64,000 bases of DNA, from assembly GCA_036971715.1 (NCBI GenBank), contig JAVHJL010000008.1, forward strand, positions 2,852,001 to 2,916,000. The letters run 5' to 3'. Of this stretch, positions 34,875-46,041 are shown in pieces. How positions within the stretch are numbered: the stretch's first letter is position 1; every line of letters starts with the position of its first letter. This stretch comes from Arthrobotrys musiformis (lineage: Eukaryota; Ascomycota; Orbiliomycetes; Orbiliales; Orbiliaceae). A program made the translations under genes and the position numbers. The notes under the pieces are model-generated. The model saw only the letters and a list, made by a program, of their open reading frames with translations, was not told the DNA's origin and did no database searches.

Positions 34875-35771
34875 ATGTCGTTGAAATCACTTCTCTTCCT
34901 CGCTGCATTGGCCGTCTCCTCTCAAGCAAGACCCGAGGGCGGGATAAACGGTCCTCTCACAAAACGTACTGGCAGCAATGGCTGTAATGCCGACAACGCT
35001 CTCCGCAATCTTCGTGATGCCCGTTACAGCAGCTCAGCCAGCTTATTCTGCTCCGAATGGCTACAATCCACGATCACAAATACCCTTAGCCTCACCGTGA
35101 CAGCGTCTGCAACAGCAACCGAGACTCCGGAACCAGTCACAGTAACGACAGAGACAACAGACACTGTAACCAACACGGAAACAACTTTCACAACCGAATA
35201 CCCGACCGCCGTGAATACCTTTTTCAAGAGAGGGGAGATTGGATATCCTACTTGGTTAGCGGCGACATATCCTGCTACTAGAGTTAGCAGTGCCTGTTCT
35301 TGTTTTATTTCTTCGCCATCTGCGGCTATTACCGCTACCTATACTACCACCGTCGCGACCGTCACCAATACTGCTACCGTGAGTTTGATTCTAACTATCC
35401 TCTAAGAACTGTGAACAAATTTCTAACAGTTGCATATTGAACAGACAACTCTCGAACCACTAACGGGAACCGAAACGAGCATCACCACAGCCACTGCGTC
35501 AGCAACGACCGTTGCTGTCCAAACAGGTCCAGAAATCCCATGCGGTGTTGTTGGTTGCACCAACGGTGCCGGCTTCATTGATTGGCAATCGCTCGCAGAT
35601 CGGGCCGCATGCAAGAGTCTCTGCAAATCTACTACCGGTTGTCTATCCTACCAGTGGTCATCGTGGCATTGCACCCTCTTTGATGTTGAGGTTGGGGAAA
35701 CATATGCTACCGGATACTCAACAGATGTCAATTGCGCGAACTATAGGTTTTATGATGCTAGATGTCTTTAA
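34875..35771 (+). CDS. Secreted Thr-rich protein with Cys-rich C-terminal domain, paralogue B
   Basis: Two exons (34875-35378, 35445-35771) joined by a 66-nt intron (GTGAGT..TTGAACAG, CTAAC present), about 276 aa. Signal peptide MSLKSLLFLAALAVSSQARP, then a Kex2-like LTKR site. The N-terminal domain has paired Cys (NGCNADNALRNL ... FCSEWL), followed by a Thr-rich linker. RVSSACSCFISSPSAAITAT matches SSACACLDIPTPSVTAT of paralogue A. The C-terminal Cys-rich domain (CGVVGCTNGAG; CKSLCKSTTGCLSYQW; CTLF; NCANY; CL) resembles PAN/apple domains, which bind protein or carbohydrate. Likely secreted to the wall or medium; partner unknown. Confidence 0.78.
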
Positions 35772-36629
35772 TTTTCCTTACAGTATATTTTGTTCGTGGT
35801 TTACATTTTCATTGTTTTAGTTAGCACTAGCACTTGACATAATGCACCTAGTTTACAGCATGCTATATATACTCATCTACAGGTTGTAATATCCATGAAA
35901 TTCTAAGGAGATATACAGATCGGTTAAATAAGCTTTGTGAAATGTAATCGTCTCGTTCACAGAGTCCCATGTAGCTATGAGCTATGTGTGCGCTAATTGG
36001 CAGATGGGACTCCATTCTGGAGCAATTGCGGGCGTGGGCCCAATATGAATATAATGTACATATTATAACCTGACTAGCTCGACGTCGACCGTGGTATAAA
36101 CATGATGTCGATACCTATATGCATAGTGTATTGGCGCCAAAAAAGCACATCTTTAACCTTCGACAAACCTCTATCCCTTAGCTGTCGCTGTTTGAGGAAT
36201 CTGTCCAAATGCGTCAAATCTTGCACCAAACCGGAACTGGCTGGAAAGATATCGGTTTTGTGTTGTCGCACCAGAAAATCCAACGGAGGGCTGAAGGATC
36301 ACGGGGCAGGCGATTCCGTGCCGATGACTGCATGCTGCGAGAGTACGTCCGATTCATGGGTCCACCACACCACCAGCATCAATAAAGAATGCCGGTTCCT
36401 CATCACCGTTGCACCATCCTTTTTATTCCTTACCTCCAACATCCGCTTCAAGGGCCACAATCTGGTACTTAGCTAAATTAAACAGTACCTATATTCCGCG
36501 ATCGAGGCCGGCCAGCCGAGCTATCGATCTAAATCTATTATCTGGGGTCATATGATCATGTTTTGAAGCAATAAGCTATCGAATCTAACTATTGTAAATT
36601 TACAACGTAGAGGAGATCCGGGGGACGCC
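35772..36629. other. Intergenic stretch
   Basis: No supported gene. A 124-codon frame at 36102-36476 has no domain, and its minus-strand shadow is also open. Confidence 0.5.
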
Positions 36630-38094
36630 ATGGCGTGGGATCTGGAATACCAGCGGGTACTACCGTCCCAACTCGCGTCATCTTTTCTCCGCGAACAGAG
36701 CGTCCGCTCCGACTACCGGTATCCTCAAACTAAGCCACCCTCGCCGCTACTAACCTTATCAAGCTTTGAAAGCATAAAGCCAGCACCCTCAATAAATAGG
36801 AATACCGATTCCAGGTCACCACTTTTCCTTTCTCTTCCGTATGAACTGCTCGAAAAGGTCGCTTTGGAACTAACAACCGCCAACGACACTCTATCTCTCG
36901 CCAACTCATGCACACTTTTACGATCGACTTTGACGAGTAGCAACTACCTGTGGTATCGGTTGCTTAACCTCTCCGGCAGTGTTGAAAAGGAATACGATGT
37001 GTATCGTCCGGAACGAAATTATTTTAGGCGGGTAGTGATGATTCGACAAGGAATGAGGATGAGGTGCAAGAATTGCTTGGGAAAAGATAATGTCAGGACT
37101 GTGGATTGTTCTGTTAGTGGTCGAGAAAGATATTGCTATCCGAGAGATAGCAATATAGGCGGTAGTGGTAATATCGCTGGGGATTTCAAGGCACACGGCG
37201 GGAGGAACACACTGGAGAGAGGTGGTGGTGACAGGTCGGCCATCTTTTTAGGGGTTTATTGCGCTGGATGCTTGGAAGAGATGTTTTATGGTGGGTTTTC
37301 GTTGTTTCTATCCCAATTAGAGGTCTAGATCTGATTATATGCTGGGCTGAAGCTAATAATGAGCGATAGACATTGAGTCATTTGAATCGATGCAGGATAA
37401 ATCCTGGGATGGAATTATCAACCCACCGATTGTCCGCCTTCCCGAATGGCTAACCTGCAAAGCCCTATCAGCGCAATATGTACGCAAACGAACAAACTTT
37501 ATTCAGTCAAACAACCTATTTTCCACAGAGCAGAACCCCATCCCATGTATTCCAAAAATCGACGCGCGAGCGCTCACGGACGCAGCAACAGACGACGAAG
37601 CTACAGACGAAGTTCTGAGAAGAATCGAACTTCGTAACGAAAGACTTGCTTTGCAAAGTAAACGAAACAAAAGAGAAGAAAAGGAGTTTGTGTTAGACTA
37701 TATGGCTGAGGCTTATGAAGACTTCTACGAGGGCTTACACAACGGTACACCAGTTCATGAGTTCAAGGAGTGGTGGGCGAAGGAAGTTTTCGGGCTATCT
37801 GAGGGGGGTAGTAAAATAAAGGATGAAAAGGAGTTCTCGACCGGGAGGAGTTCGAAAGACCCTGTCAGGCAGATACTACTGAGGGCCTATGCAAGGAGAT
37901 CAAGCAATCTTGAGATCAGCAGGTGGGCACAAATGCTGCATGATATCGGGCCCGGCTTCAAGATGGCAATGAAGGAGGTGAGTACTCATCCCATCCCATA
38001 CCTAGGTTCCCATAACAGTAACTTATATAATAATGCATAGAATATCAAGTCGGGTGCCAAGATATGTTCTTTTGGGTGGTTGTTAGAGTGTTAA
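36630..38094 (+). CDS. F-box/zinc-ligand family protein, copy 4 (short C-terminus)
   Basis: Exons 36630-37290 and 37370-37977, with a probable third exon 38041-38094 after a GTGAGT..CATAG intron. Reading through instead ends at 38040. About 440 aa. A 65-residue disordered N-terminus precedes the F-box (FLSLPYELLEKVALELT, NSCTLLRSTLTS). Four-cysteine unit: CKNC ... CAGC before the phase-1 intron (79 nt, CTAAT branch). The second exon is helical and charged (NERLALQSKRNKREEKEF; DFYEGLHNGTPVHEFKEWW). It lacks the C-terminal CxxC..H..H unit found in copies 1, 3, 5 and 6. The terminal exon is uncertain. Confidence 0.72.
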
Positions 38095-39085
38095 CGCGGT
38101 CATGCGAGACCTAATTAAAAGATCGACCTCTTCAGTCCGATTTTATGTCTAGTGAGCTAAGCGTAGCGATTTTTATAGCAATAGCTTTCGCACAAGTTGA
38201 GGAGTCTAGCGACGATACAAGCTTTCGCATACCTTAATTTGTCTAATCCTGATCATTCGAGGTTAGATTGATCAAAATCCTCTTACAATATTTTGGACCG
38301 GTCCGACCGAGGCTGATTAAATCCTTTTTGCGGGTTGCTCCGAGAGCACATTTGTAACCCCTCTATGCCACATTGGCAACCTTCTTGTATATATACAATT
38401 GGAGATAGTGTAGTATTATCTCGCAAACCAGATGCTACTGTGTCTGTGTAGTACTATAGTATGTAGCATTTAATATTTGCGGTAATATTATAGTTGATCG
38501 ACGGGTCGCAATGAGAAATTCCCTCCTTGGCTGCATGTACCACTTTACAACCCCGGGTGGGCTGGGTACGAGACAATCAGTGCTGTTAAAGGGAAGAAAA
38601 AAATTGTCTGCTACTTCCGTATATCTAGTAACGAGCGCTAGCCGGCCTGATTTTGTGTTCGTGATCTTTAAAGATCTTTGAGCTCAAAGCTCAGCTACCA
38701 ACCTCAGATCTTCATGAGTCAATTGCAATTTCAAGCTCAATCACTGTTATGTAGGATAATAAGCTTACCCAAAGAGGTCATTTTGCCCATTATGGCCATA
38801 TCTTGGCAAATCACTAGTCTAGAATAGGCAAGAAAGCCAAATGTGTTGCGATCCCGTGCCCACGGGAGCTCTGAGTTCGAGCTAGTGGGAGGCGAAGACA
38901 AAAGGAAGCTTAAGAGTCACCGCGAAAGCTAGCTAGCTGACGTATTTAGCTCTTATATAAAAGACCCCTCCGCTGTCGGCCCTGTCGCGTATTTTAAGAT
39001 CACCGTTATGCCTCACCACTATATTTATATCTCGTTTCCGACGCCGTTGGTATCCAGCGACATTGCATTATAACTACACTTCGCC
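38095..39085. other. Intergenic stretch with possible gene relic
   Basis: No gene. At 38546-38580 the DNA resembles the conserved block shared by 9931-9953 and 20912-20934 (CCCGGGTGGGCTGGGTACGA against the TTGGGTGAGGCTGGGAACGA-type block), so it may be a third, more decayed fragment of the NLR-type gene tail. Confidence 0.35.
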
Positions 39086-40523
39086 ATGGCCTCCACCATA
39101 CTCACAAACGGCGGCCAACTGCCTTCCGATATTCTTTCCCTAACGACAATTCCACAAGAAATCCTACTGGAAATTACAAAACAACTTTGCATCCTCGATG
39201 TTTTCGTGCTGCGCCGAAGTTGTAAAGCTTTATATTCCCGCCTCTCCGGCGAGTACAACCAGGCGCTTTACTACTACTTTCTAAACAACCCCTCGATCTC
39301 ATCTCAGAGCAAAGAGAGTAATAAAAAGAGAAGAAAAAGAAGATTTTCGCATTTTGATAAAGATAAAAATTATTTCGAAATAACTAAGGATATACTTTCC
39401 GGGAGGACCGAAGGATGTGGTATATGCTTAAGTCAAGTTCCCGACGGAGGTTTTATGGCGTATAAAGGACGGGTCCTTTATAAGAGAGTTTGTCAGCCCT
39501 GTGCACAAAGTTACTTTACTGGTATCTACAAATTTATAAATTCCCATAATATAGACAGCAGATTAAGCAAAAGCGCTAACGGTGGATTGACGGTATTTAG
39601 AACTATGGCGTTTAGAAGACGAACACCCGAACCTCAAGATCCATCCAAACCAACGGATAACCTGGGATTCAGCTTCATGCGACTTCGGGCCCTTCGAAGA
39701 CACGAGATACACCCACGGCTTGTGGATTGATACTCTACCGAAGGATTGTGTCCTCAATACTGACCTTCAATCCGCCGTTTCAGCACAATCTAACGCCCTC
39801 CGTACCTCCTCCCCATACGGTAATCAAAACCTGGGGAAGCAAGCCTGGCATTCCCGTTACGATAAACAGATATCATTTGCACTTCAAAAGAAGGAGGCGG
39901 CTGATGTTGTGGTCCGGATATTGACCGAAGAGTACACCAACAACTACACAAAACTACATTGGCTCAAAAGTCCACAAGCTTTCGAAGAATATGTCTACAA
40001 CTCGCTACTGTGGGTCCTGAGGCCATGGTTGGCACCATATTACGGGGATAAAAGTAAAGGTTTGCCCCGGTTTTCATTGGGAGATAGGGTGGATGAAATA
40101 TTGGAGTTGTATGCTGGAAGCGAGGAGTTGGCTCAGGTCTTGAGAATAAAAGGTATCAGAAATGCTTCCAAGCAGGTCTTGGAAGGGGAACTCGGGAGGA
40201 TCCCGAATAGTAATAATAATAATAATCATAATAATGGGAAAAGGAATGGTAGAAGGTGTGGGAAGGTGTCGCCGTTGGTGAGGTATTGGATTATGGATTG
40301 GCTGAAGGCTAGGAAATACAAGGGGGTCCCAGAAAACGGGAAAGGGGATTTGAGGAATACACCAAGAGTGTGCCCATTTTGTGAGGAGGCCGGGGTTCAT
40401 GGTGAGGGAGCAGTGAAGGTTGGACGTTGTACGGCGACATTAGCGGTACACGTATGGTGGAGGCACCCTGAGATGCTAGAGGAGGAGTGGAGATGGATTG
40501 CGGCAGAAACCCCAACTCCTTAA
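39086..40523 (+). CDS. F-box/zinc-ligand family protein, copy 5
   Basis: Exons 39086-39521 and 39601-40523, phase-1 intron of 79 nt (CTAAC branch, TATTTAG acceptor), about 452 aa. F-box: LTTIPQEILLEITKQLCILD, then RRSCKALYSRL. A Lys/Arg-rich stretch (SNKKRRKRRF) could serve in nuclear import. Four-cysteine unit: CGIC ... CQPC next to the intron. The second exon carries WRLEDEHPNLKI, a helical domain, an Asn run (NSNNNNNHNN) and the C-terminal unit CPFC ... HVWWRH. Role as a substrate adaptor inferred from the F-box. Confidence 0.8.
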
Positions 40524-40896
40524 GGCCTTCGTGCGCGTAGACGCTGGTAATGCTCAATATTCACGATCGGCTTGTAACAAGTAGATCCATATGATCTAGA
40601 CAACAATTAATAGCGTGATAAGTGTATACATAAAAAATATATTAGATCTCCGTTTTGAGATTCTCCGATCTAGTGAAAATGATTCTATAATCGAATTTGC
40701 AAAGCTACTTAAAGTAGCGATGGGCTCTCGACCATGATATATCGGGATATTTACTACGTCGAACAATAAATTCACTTAAAATACGACTAGTCGACTCGGA
40801 AATTGGAAATTCTGTTGCATTTTGTGGACTCGTCTATGAAAGGTGTGTTGCATACATGTTGTTTTCTAACCTTATTTGCTAACTGGAAATATTCAA
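40524..40896. other. Intergenic stretch
   Basis: AT-leaning sequence between tail-to-tail genes; nothing recognised. Confidence 0.5.
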
Positions 40897-41454
40897 TTAA
40901 TTGACTGATTCGCTGGAATCGTAATAGCTAATTTGTGGACCCAAAGCAGGGCCGGAAGGAACTATTTCAAAAGAAAAAGAAAAGCTAAAACAATAACGCC
41001 GTCCAAACGCCCCATTAACTTTTGCTACAATGATAAAATTCTCAAGTAAAAGACGAAACGCCCCGGGGCAATTGGGTACGTTGGTAAATAATTTCAACCT
41101 CGAGATGAACCGGACCTCCGGCCACTTCCAAGCCCACCCTCTATCTTCCAAAAAGCGCCATAGGGGAGGGTAAGCCAACCAGACCACAATAAACAGAATC
41201 GGGATCACTGGTATGACGCGGAGGTTATCAAGGAGTGCATTTATATTTACCGCTTTTGAATTACCACCGGGTGCACCGGCGTCAGTATGTACTTCATCGG
41301 CAGTGATCGCGGCTTCGGTAAACTTGAAGAAACGGGAGATTACGAAACCAAGGATTATGTGCTTAAACTCAGGAAAGATAAAGAAAAGAAACAAGGGCAG
41401 AAGGAAATAGAGGTATTCCCAGAGCCACGCTATTTTGGCGGTGTACTCGGTCAT
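40897..41454 (-). CDS. Small membrane protein, unknown
   Basis: Open frame of 185 aa from ATG 41454. Two hydrophobic segments (about 10-38, LYFLLPLFLFFIFPEF; and about 84-106, PVIPILFIVVWLAYPPLW) suggest two membrane passes with a short Ala/Gly-rich loop between. The C-terminal 60 residues are soluble. No family recognised. A Pro-rich minus-strand frame lies just upstream and could be a spliced 5' exon, since a GT donor candidate exists at about 41498; that is unproven. Coding potential is supported by length and membrane pattern only. Confidence 0.45.
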   Translation of the reverse strand: MTEYTAKIAWLWEYLYFLLPLFLFFIFPEFKHIILGFVISRFFKFTEAAITADEVHTDAGAPGGNSKAVNINALLDNLRVIPVIPILFIVVWLAYPPLWRFLEDRGWAWKWPEVRFISRLKLFTNVPNCPGAFRLLLENFIIVAKVNGAFGRRYCFSFSFSFEIVPSGPALGPQISYYDSSESVN

Positions 41455-42889
41455 TAATTTAGTGGTGGGCGTTTAAGCGAGCTAGAGTCACTCAGTTACC
41501 TTGGAATTTCCATCCGAGTCGGCTAGGTTAGTAGAGAAGGGGAGTTTCAGGGATTTGGAGTGTTTGGGGGGGTAGCGGGGGGATTTGGGTTTGAGCGGGG
41601 CCGGGTTGGTGAAGGGCGAGGTCTTCCTGGCATCTCTTCGGGAATTGGTTCAAGAGATGGATTTGGTCTGGGTTTTGGAGGGACTGGATTTCTGGGGCTT
41701 GGAGTATCTGGTGGGGTGTCGGGGACTGGTACAATTGGTCTTGGAGGCATTTGCGGTTTTGTTCGCGATTTAGAGATGCGATTCTAGTTACGTTTGTGGT
41801 ATAATTGTATAATGGAATGGTGTGTAGAACGTGAATAGCAGAAGAAATATGGGGGAGATATCGAAAGACGGGCCAAGCGGGGATTTTATAGTCTTTACTT
41901 GAAGTTGAATTCACGAAGGTGGCAAAGCCCTTTCAAACATTTAGACTTCGAGTTCGAGATTCTAAGTCCAAGGACGATGTAAGTGAAACCAGAATTTAAC
42001 GTGTCCGAATATATTGAGACTCGGGTCGAGAAGGTGGAACAATTAATGTCCAAATTTACGGAGGTCATACATTTTAGCACTGTCATGTCTGTCGAGGTGT
42101 GGCCGTGGCTAGTTAAATCTTTTCATAACATTCCCAGAAATATACATATTTATCTAGATCCCCGGCCACCTCTGGTATAGGAGACAAATCTGGACCCGAC
42201 CATGCAATTCGACGTCCCAAGTTAAATTTATGTAAAGATCAATTGATACTTTCTAGGATTGAAAAATTCAAGTAACCTTCAGCTTAAGTGAACTTGGGCC
42301 GTTATATATGTGGTTTGCGAGATTACGAGATTAATCGCCATGAACCCGCTATCGTGCAGTTTACATTACCACAGGGCTCTCCTTGATATTATAATAATAG
42401 GCGGGCGAGTATAAATTAATAGAGTAAGTTTATAGATTACTTATCGATTAGTGGAGATCATTTCCGGTGTGAGATCTTATTTGAAATGTGTTTTTGAAAT
42501 TTTTACATTTTAGTTTGCACATGCACCTACTTTGGGAAGGAGACTAGAACATACTGTAATATGAAGGGGGGGTCTATCGTGTATCTTCTCCGCAGGGCTG
42601 GTAAATCTGGTTTACGGGACAAATATATTCAGAGTCAAATGAGTCAATCAATCAATCGACGTCGACAAAGTTCTAGGGGGATTCGGTGTATAGATAAACG
42701 AAGACCAATAAAAGGGGACGGAAGCGCCTTCGAAGTCGAGTCGAACAAGAAAAATAAGTACAAGAATAGATACGAGCCTTAAAAGGAGTAAAGCAACCAC
42801 CATATGATACCTCACGCTGTCAAAAGAAAAGGGAAACAAAAACGCCGGGAAATGATAGAGGACAGAATAAAAAAAATCCACAATTTCGC
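41455..42889. other. Intergenic stretch with a proline-rich frame
   Basis: 41547-41750 (minus) encodes a strikingly Pro-rich 67-aa peptide (PVPDTPPDTPSPRNPVPPKP). The other frames over the same DNA are also open because of the C-rich repeat. It may be part of the upstream end of the 40897-41454 gene or just low-complexity DNA. Nothing else was seen up to 42889. Confidence 0.35.
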
Positions 42890-44810
42890 CTAATTGTCCC
42901 CGGCAGATATGTTCTCGTCTTCGCCACCCTCGGAAATGAAAAGGGTCCCAATATCAATATCCAGCTCGCCGCCTTGTGTCGTACCTGGGCCGCTGGAGCG
43001 CTCATCGCCTCCGTTTTCGTGCTCTCCTTCACCATCGACCCCATCAAACAAAAACCTTACATCCTCCATCAAAAGTTCATCATAACCCTTCGAAGTCTTC
43101 GATTGTGAAAACCAGCCCTTCCTCCCCTTTCTTGTGATTTTCTCCTTTTCCTCGGGTTTCAGTTCAGGCGCCTCTGGCCAATCCTCGCTGATCTGGTCAA
43201 GGTGTTCAGATATCATATGACAGACCATCAGAACTGGCGAATAAGCCTCCCGGACGATTCGATTTGGGTGTTTCGCGACACAAATTCCACAACGGCGTTT
43301 GGGCTTATCCTCTACGCAGTATTTGATCTTTAAAGTCCTTTCGAGGGGTGTGCCAACCGACCGGCCCATATCGTCCATCTTGGAGAGGTAGAAGCGTTTG
43401 CAAATGTACGCTAAGAACCTAGTTGTCGGAACAGCTACCTTGAACTTTTCTGTTGTTTTGTTCGGGACGCCGAAGAACATTAACAGAAATTTGCGGCAGG
43501 CTTCGAGCCTTTCTTCTTCCCTTTTTTCTTCTGATAGGGAGGCAGTCGCAAGATATACCCTTGCGACACCGAATACGGCATCAATCAGTTCATTCTCAAT
43601 CGCGCGTTTGCCGCCTTCAGTGAGTTCGAACTTTTTGGTGTTCAAGCAGCGTTTCATCGTTGTGGCCAGTTCCTTCGGTGGGAAGAGAGGATGGATGTGG
43701 ACGTAGGCGGTTTTGTAGAGAGTGAGAACGGTTTTGAAGATATATGGCTTCGCTTGGCGGGTGTCGCCTACTTGTTCCACCTCCTCTTTTGCGCCTTCTT
43801 CTGCTTTTTCGGGGGAGAGCTTCAGGGAGGGTGTGGTGTGGGGAACCAGGAATGGCGAGTAAAAGCCATTGGGGCACTGTTCTTGCAATAAAGTTGCGAC
43901 AGCGGCTCTTGAGATGAAGTACCCAGGCTTCATATGCCCGCATGGCTTCGATATCATCCTCGTTAGTAAACTTGGAGGGATTGTCGGCAATGGAGTCTTC
44001 AATCGGACTATCTCGGTTGCTATATTTACGCCAAATCAGCACAGCGCCCTCATATAGCATAGAATAATAGAGCAGAGGCGGACCCACATTCATATACTTC
44101 TTTAGCACATTCCCAACACCAGGTCCCATTGTAGACTCCTCCGACGTGGATGTCCACCAAGTGAGTAAACTTCTCATCGTTCTTCCCTCCCTTTCCACCA
44201 CACCCCCAACTACTATTGCCGCGTGTAGAGTAAACACCATACCCACCCTTTCCTTCCTCATCACAAAACTCATCGTAGAGGAGACATCGCTGACACCCGA
44301 ACTTTGTGCGGTTGCACATGATATCCAGGCATTTTTGATAGTAGTTTTCGGTTGGAATGAAGCGGGGTAGGAGCGTGCAAGTGTTATTGGATGGTGGGAT
44401 TTCGGAGAGACGGCGGTAGAGGACGTTGTACCAGAAGAGACGGTTGGTGGGGCCTAACGAGGCGTAGAGGCGACGGCAGGTCCACGAAAGGTGGACTATT
44501 AGCGAGGGAAGGGCGAGGTGGGAGGCAATTATAGTGTGCAGTTCGGCGGGGAGGTGCTGAAGCGACGTTCTCTCTCTCTTCTTGATACAACTGTTAGCTC
44601 GCTGTGCGACGGTAGATGGATGTGGGGGTGGGGAATTACCGGATCGGGTGCTGGAGAAGCTGTCGCAGGTTCCACTGGAGCTTCCGCTTTGGGAATACAA
44701 TCGACTTTGGGAGACGGAGGTGGCAGGGAGAAGCTGAAGGTGAAGGGTCCGCTGGGGATTGCCATGGCGGGACTGTCGGTCGGGAGATGCGATGCCGTCG
44801 ACGTTGCCAT
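42890..44810 (-). CDS. F-box/zinc-ligand family protein, copy 6
   Basis: Best model: exon 1 44810-44640, exon 2 44601-44088, exon 3 44007-42890, about 600 aa. The start (MATSTASHLPTDSP) sits in a strong GCCACCATGG context. Exon 1 is Pro/Ser-rich. Its link to the F-box frame needs an intron; the phase-consistent choice is only 38 nt, so that boundary is uncertain. F-box: LQHLPAELHTIIASHLALPS, then SWTCRRLYASL. Four-cysteine unit: CQRC ... CWEC before the conserved phase-1 intron (80 nt). Exon 3 has RAAVATLLQEQCPNG, a helical middle, and the C-terminal unit CGIC ... CHMISEH, then an acidic Gly-rich tail. Confidence 0.72.
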
Positions 44811-46041
44811 GGTGGCGATGGTATCGATATTTGGTGTAACGTTACGTGGGAGCTTGGAGTCGATCGATCGTCGAATTGGGTGATAACAATGCAACCAGAC
44901 TTCGACTCGATTGCAAAGTCGGCCGGTTGACATTCAACAACGAGGGAATGGAAGGAAGAAAGAAAGAAAGAAAACAAAGACGCAAAGGACAGGATTCAGG
45001 ACGCAATAAATAACAGTAATGACATGCTCTCCAGATCAATCCATGGAGCAGGGCACAAGGCCGAGCTGTAGCAAGTGCGGCAAGGCGCACCCCGCGCGAT
45101 GCTGGTCGCTCGATCGAAAGTGGGGCTGGCTGGCTTGGGCCGTGACTAAGCCGACTTTCCGTTCCTTCCAGGCCCACTGCAATATTTCGGAAGCCCTGTC
45201 CCTGAAAGCATGCAATAAGACAGTGGGAGGAGTCAGCCTCCCTTTGAGTGTCTGTATGACTCTCAAATTAGCCCCCTTTACGTATCCCTGTGACTACGCG
45301 ACAGTAATTTGGAATTCAATTTCCTTTTCTTTCAAGAGGCTCTCGCGTTCAATCACGTCGAGTCATCGCCAAGGAATGGTAATCACGAAAGAGAAATGCA
45401 ACAAGCACAACGCACTTCGCGAGGCAACGCATCAGTTTGTGTAACGATGTTGCTGCTTTGGGAAGTATCCGATGGAACAGGATCTAAAAGTCGCTACGAG
45501 ACTGAACAGGAATGTGGATCTTTTGCAACAGTTAAGCTAGGGTCTAGTCCGACTCAATTTTAGGTGAGAGAACTTTATACTCCAGTTCGTTCCACATCTT
45601 TGGTTTCAACAAGAATGAACCAACGCTGATTGAACCCCCCATGGCCATGAAGATGATTATCTGAGTAGTATCAAGAAGAAGAATAATAGTAACGGGCGAC
45701 GCGGTCGTCGTAATCTGGTAGTGTTGTAGTTAAGGGTTATTTCGTTGCAACTGGAGAACAGTCTTGGTCGTAATGGTCGTATTCATACTGTCGTTAAAGG
45801 TTGTATTCGTGTTATCATAAAAGTCGTATAGTTTTTATGGTGAAAGATCGTATTCGTGCGATCGTGGCGTCATAGAAGGTCGTTTTGGCATCATAATCAT
45901 CGTAGAAGGTCTTTATTGTTAGCATTTGCCGAAAAGTATCCTATCATATAAACCGCCATAGGTCAGCCTAGGAACATACCTCGTGATCTCGAATTGCAAT
46001 ATCATCATCTCCCACACCGATATCAAACTGTAAGATTCCCT
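44811..46041. other. Intergenic stretch
   Basis: Many short overlapping frames at 44.8-45.5 kb, none supported. One (45019-45444, plus) contains a lone CSKCGKAHPARC motif. Confidence 0.45.
45670..45915. repeat. Imperfect GTCGTA/TCGTATTCGT low-complexity repeat
   Basis: The hexamer GTCGTA and close variants (TCGTAATGG, TCGTATTCG, GGTCGTT) recur about a dozen times across roughly 245 bp with irregular spacing, on the + strand. No protein reading makes sense of it. It lies upstream of nothing on + and downstream of the gene at 46042-46749. Confidence 0.5.

Noticed and set aside
36102..36476. 124-codon plus-strand frame upstream of F-box copy 4
   Set aside because: No domain; the opposite strand is equally open; located in promoter position.
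45019..45444. CSKCGKAHPARC motif resembling a retroelement zinc knuckle
   Set aside because: Single short motif in a frame that otherwise looks non-coding; no Gag, protease or reverse transcriptase nearby.
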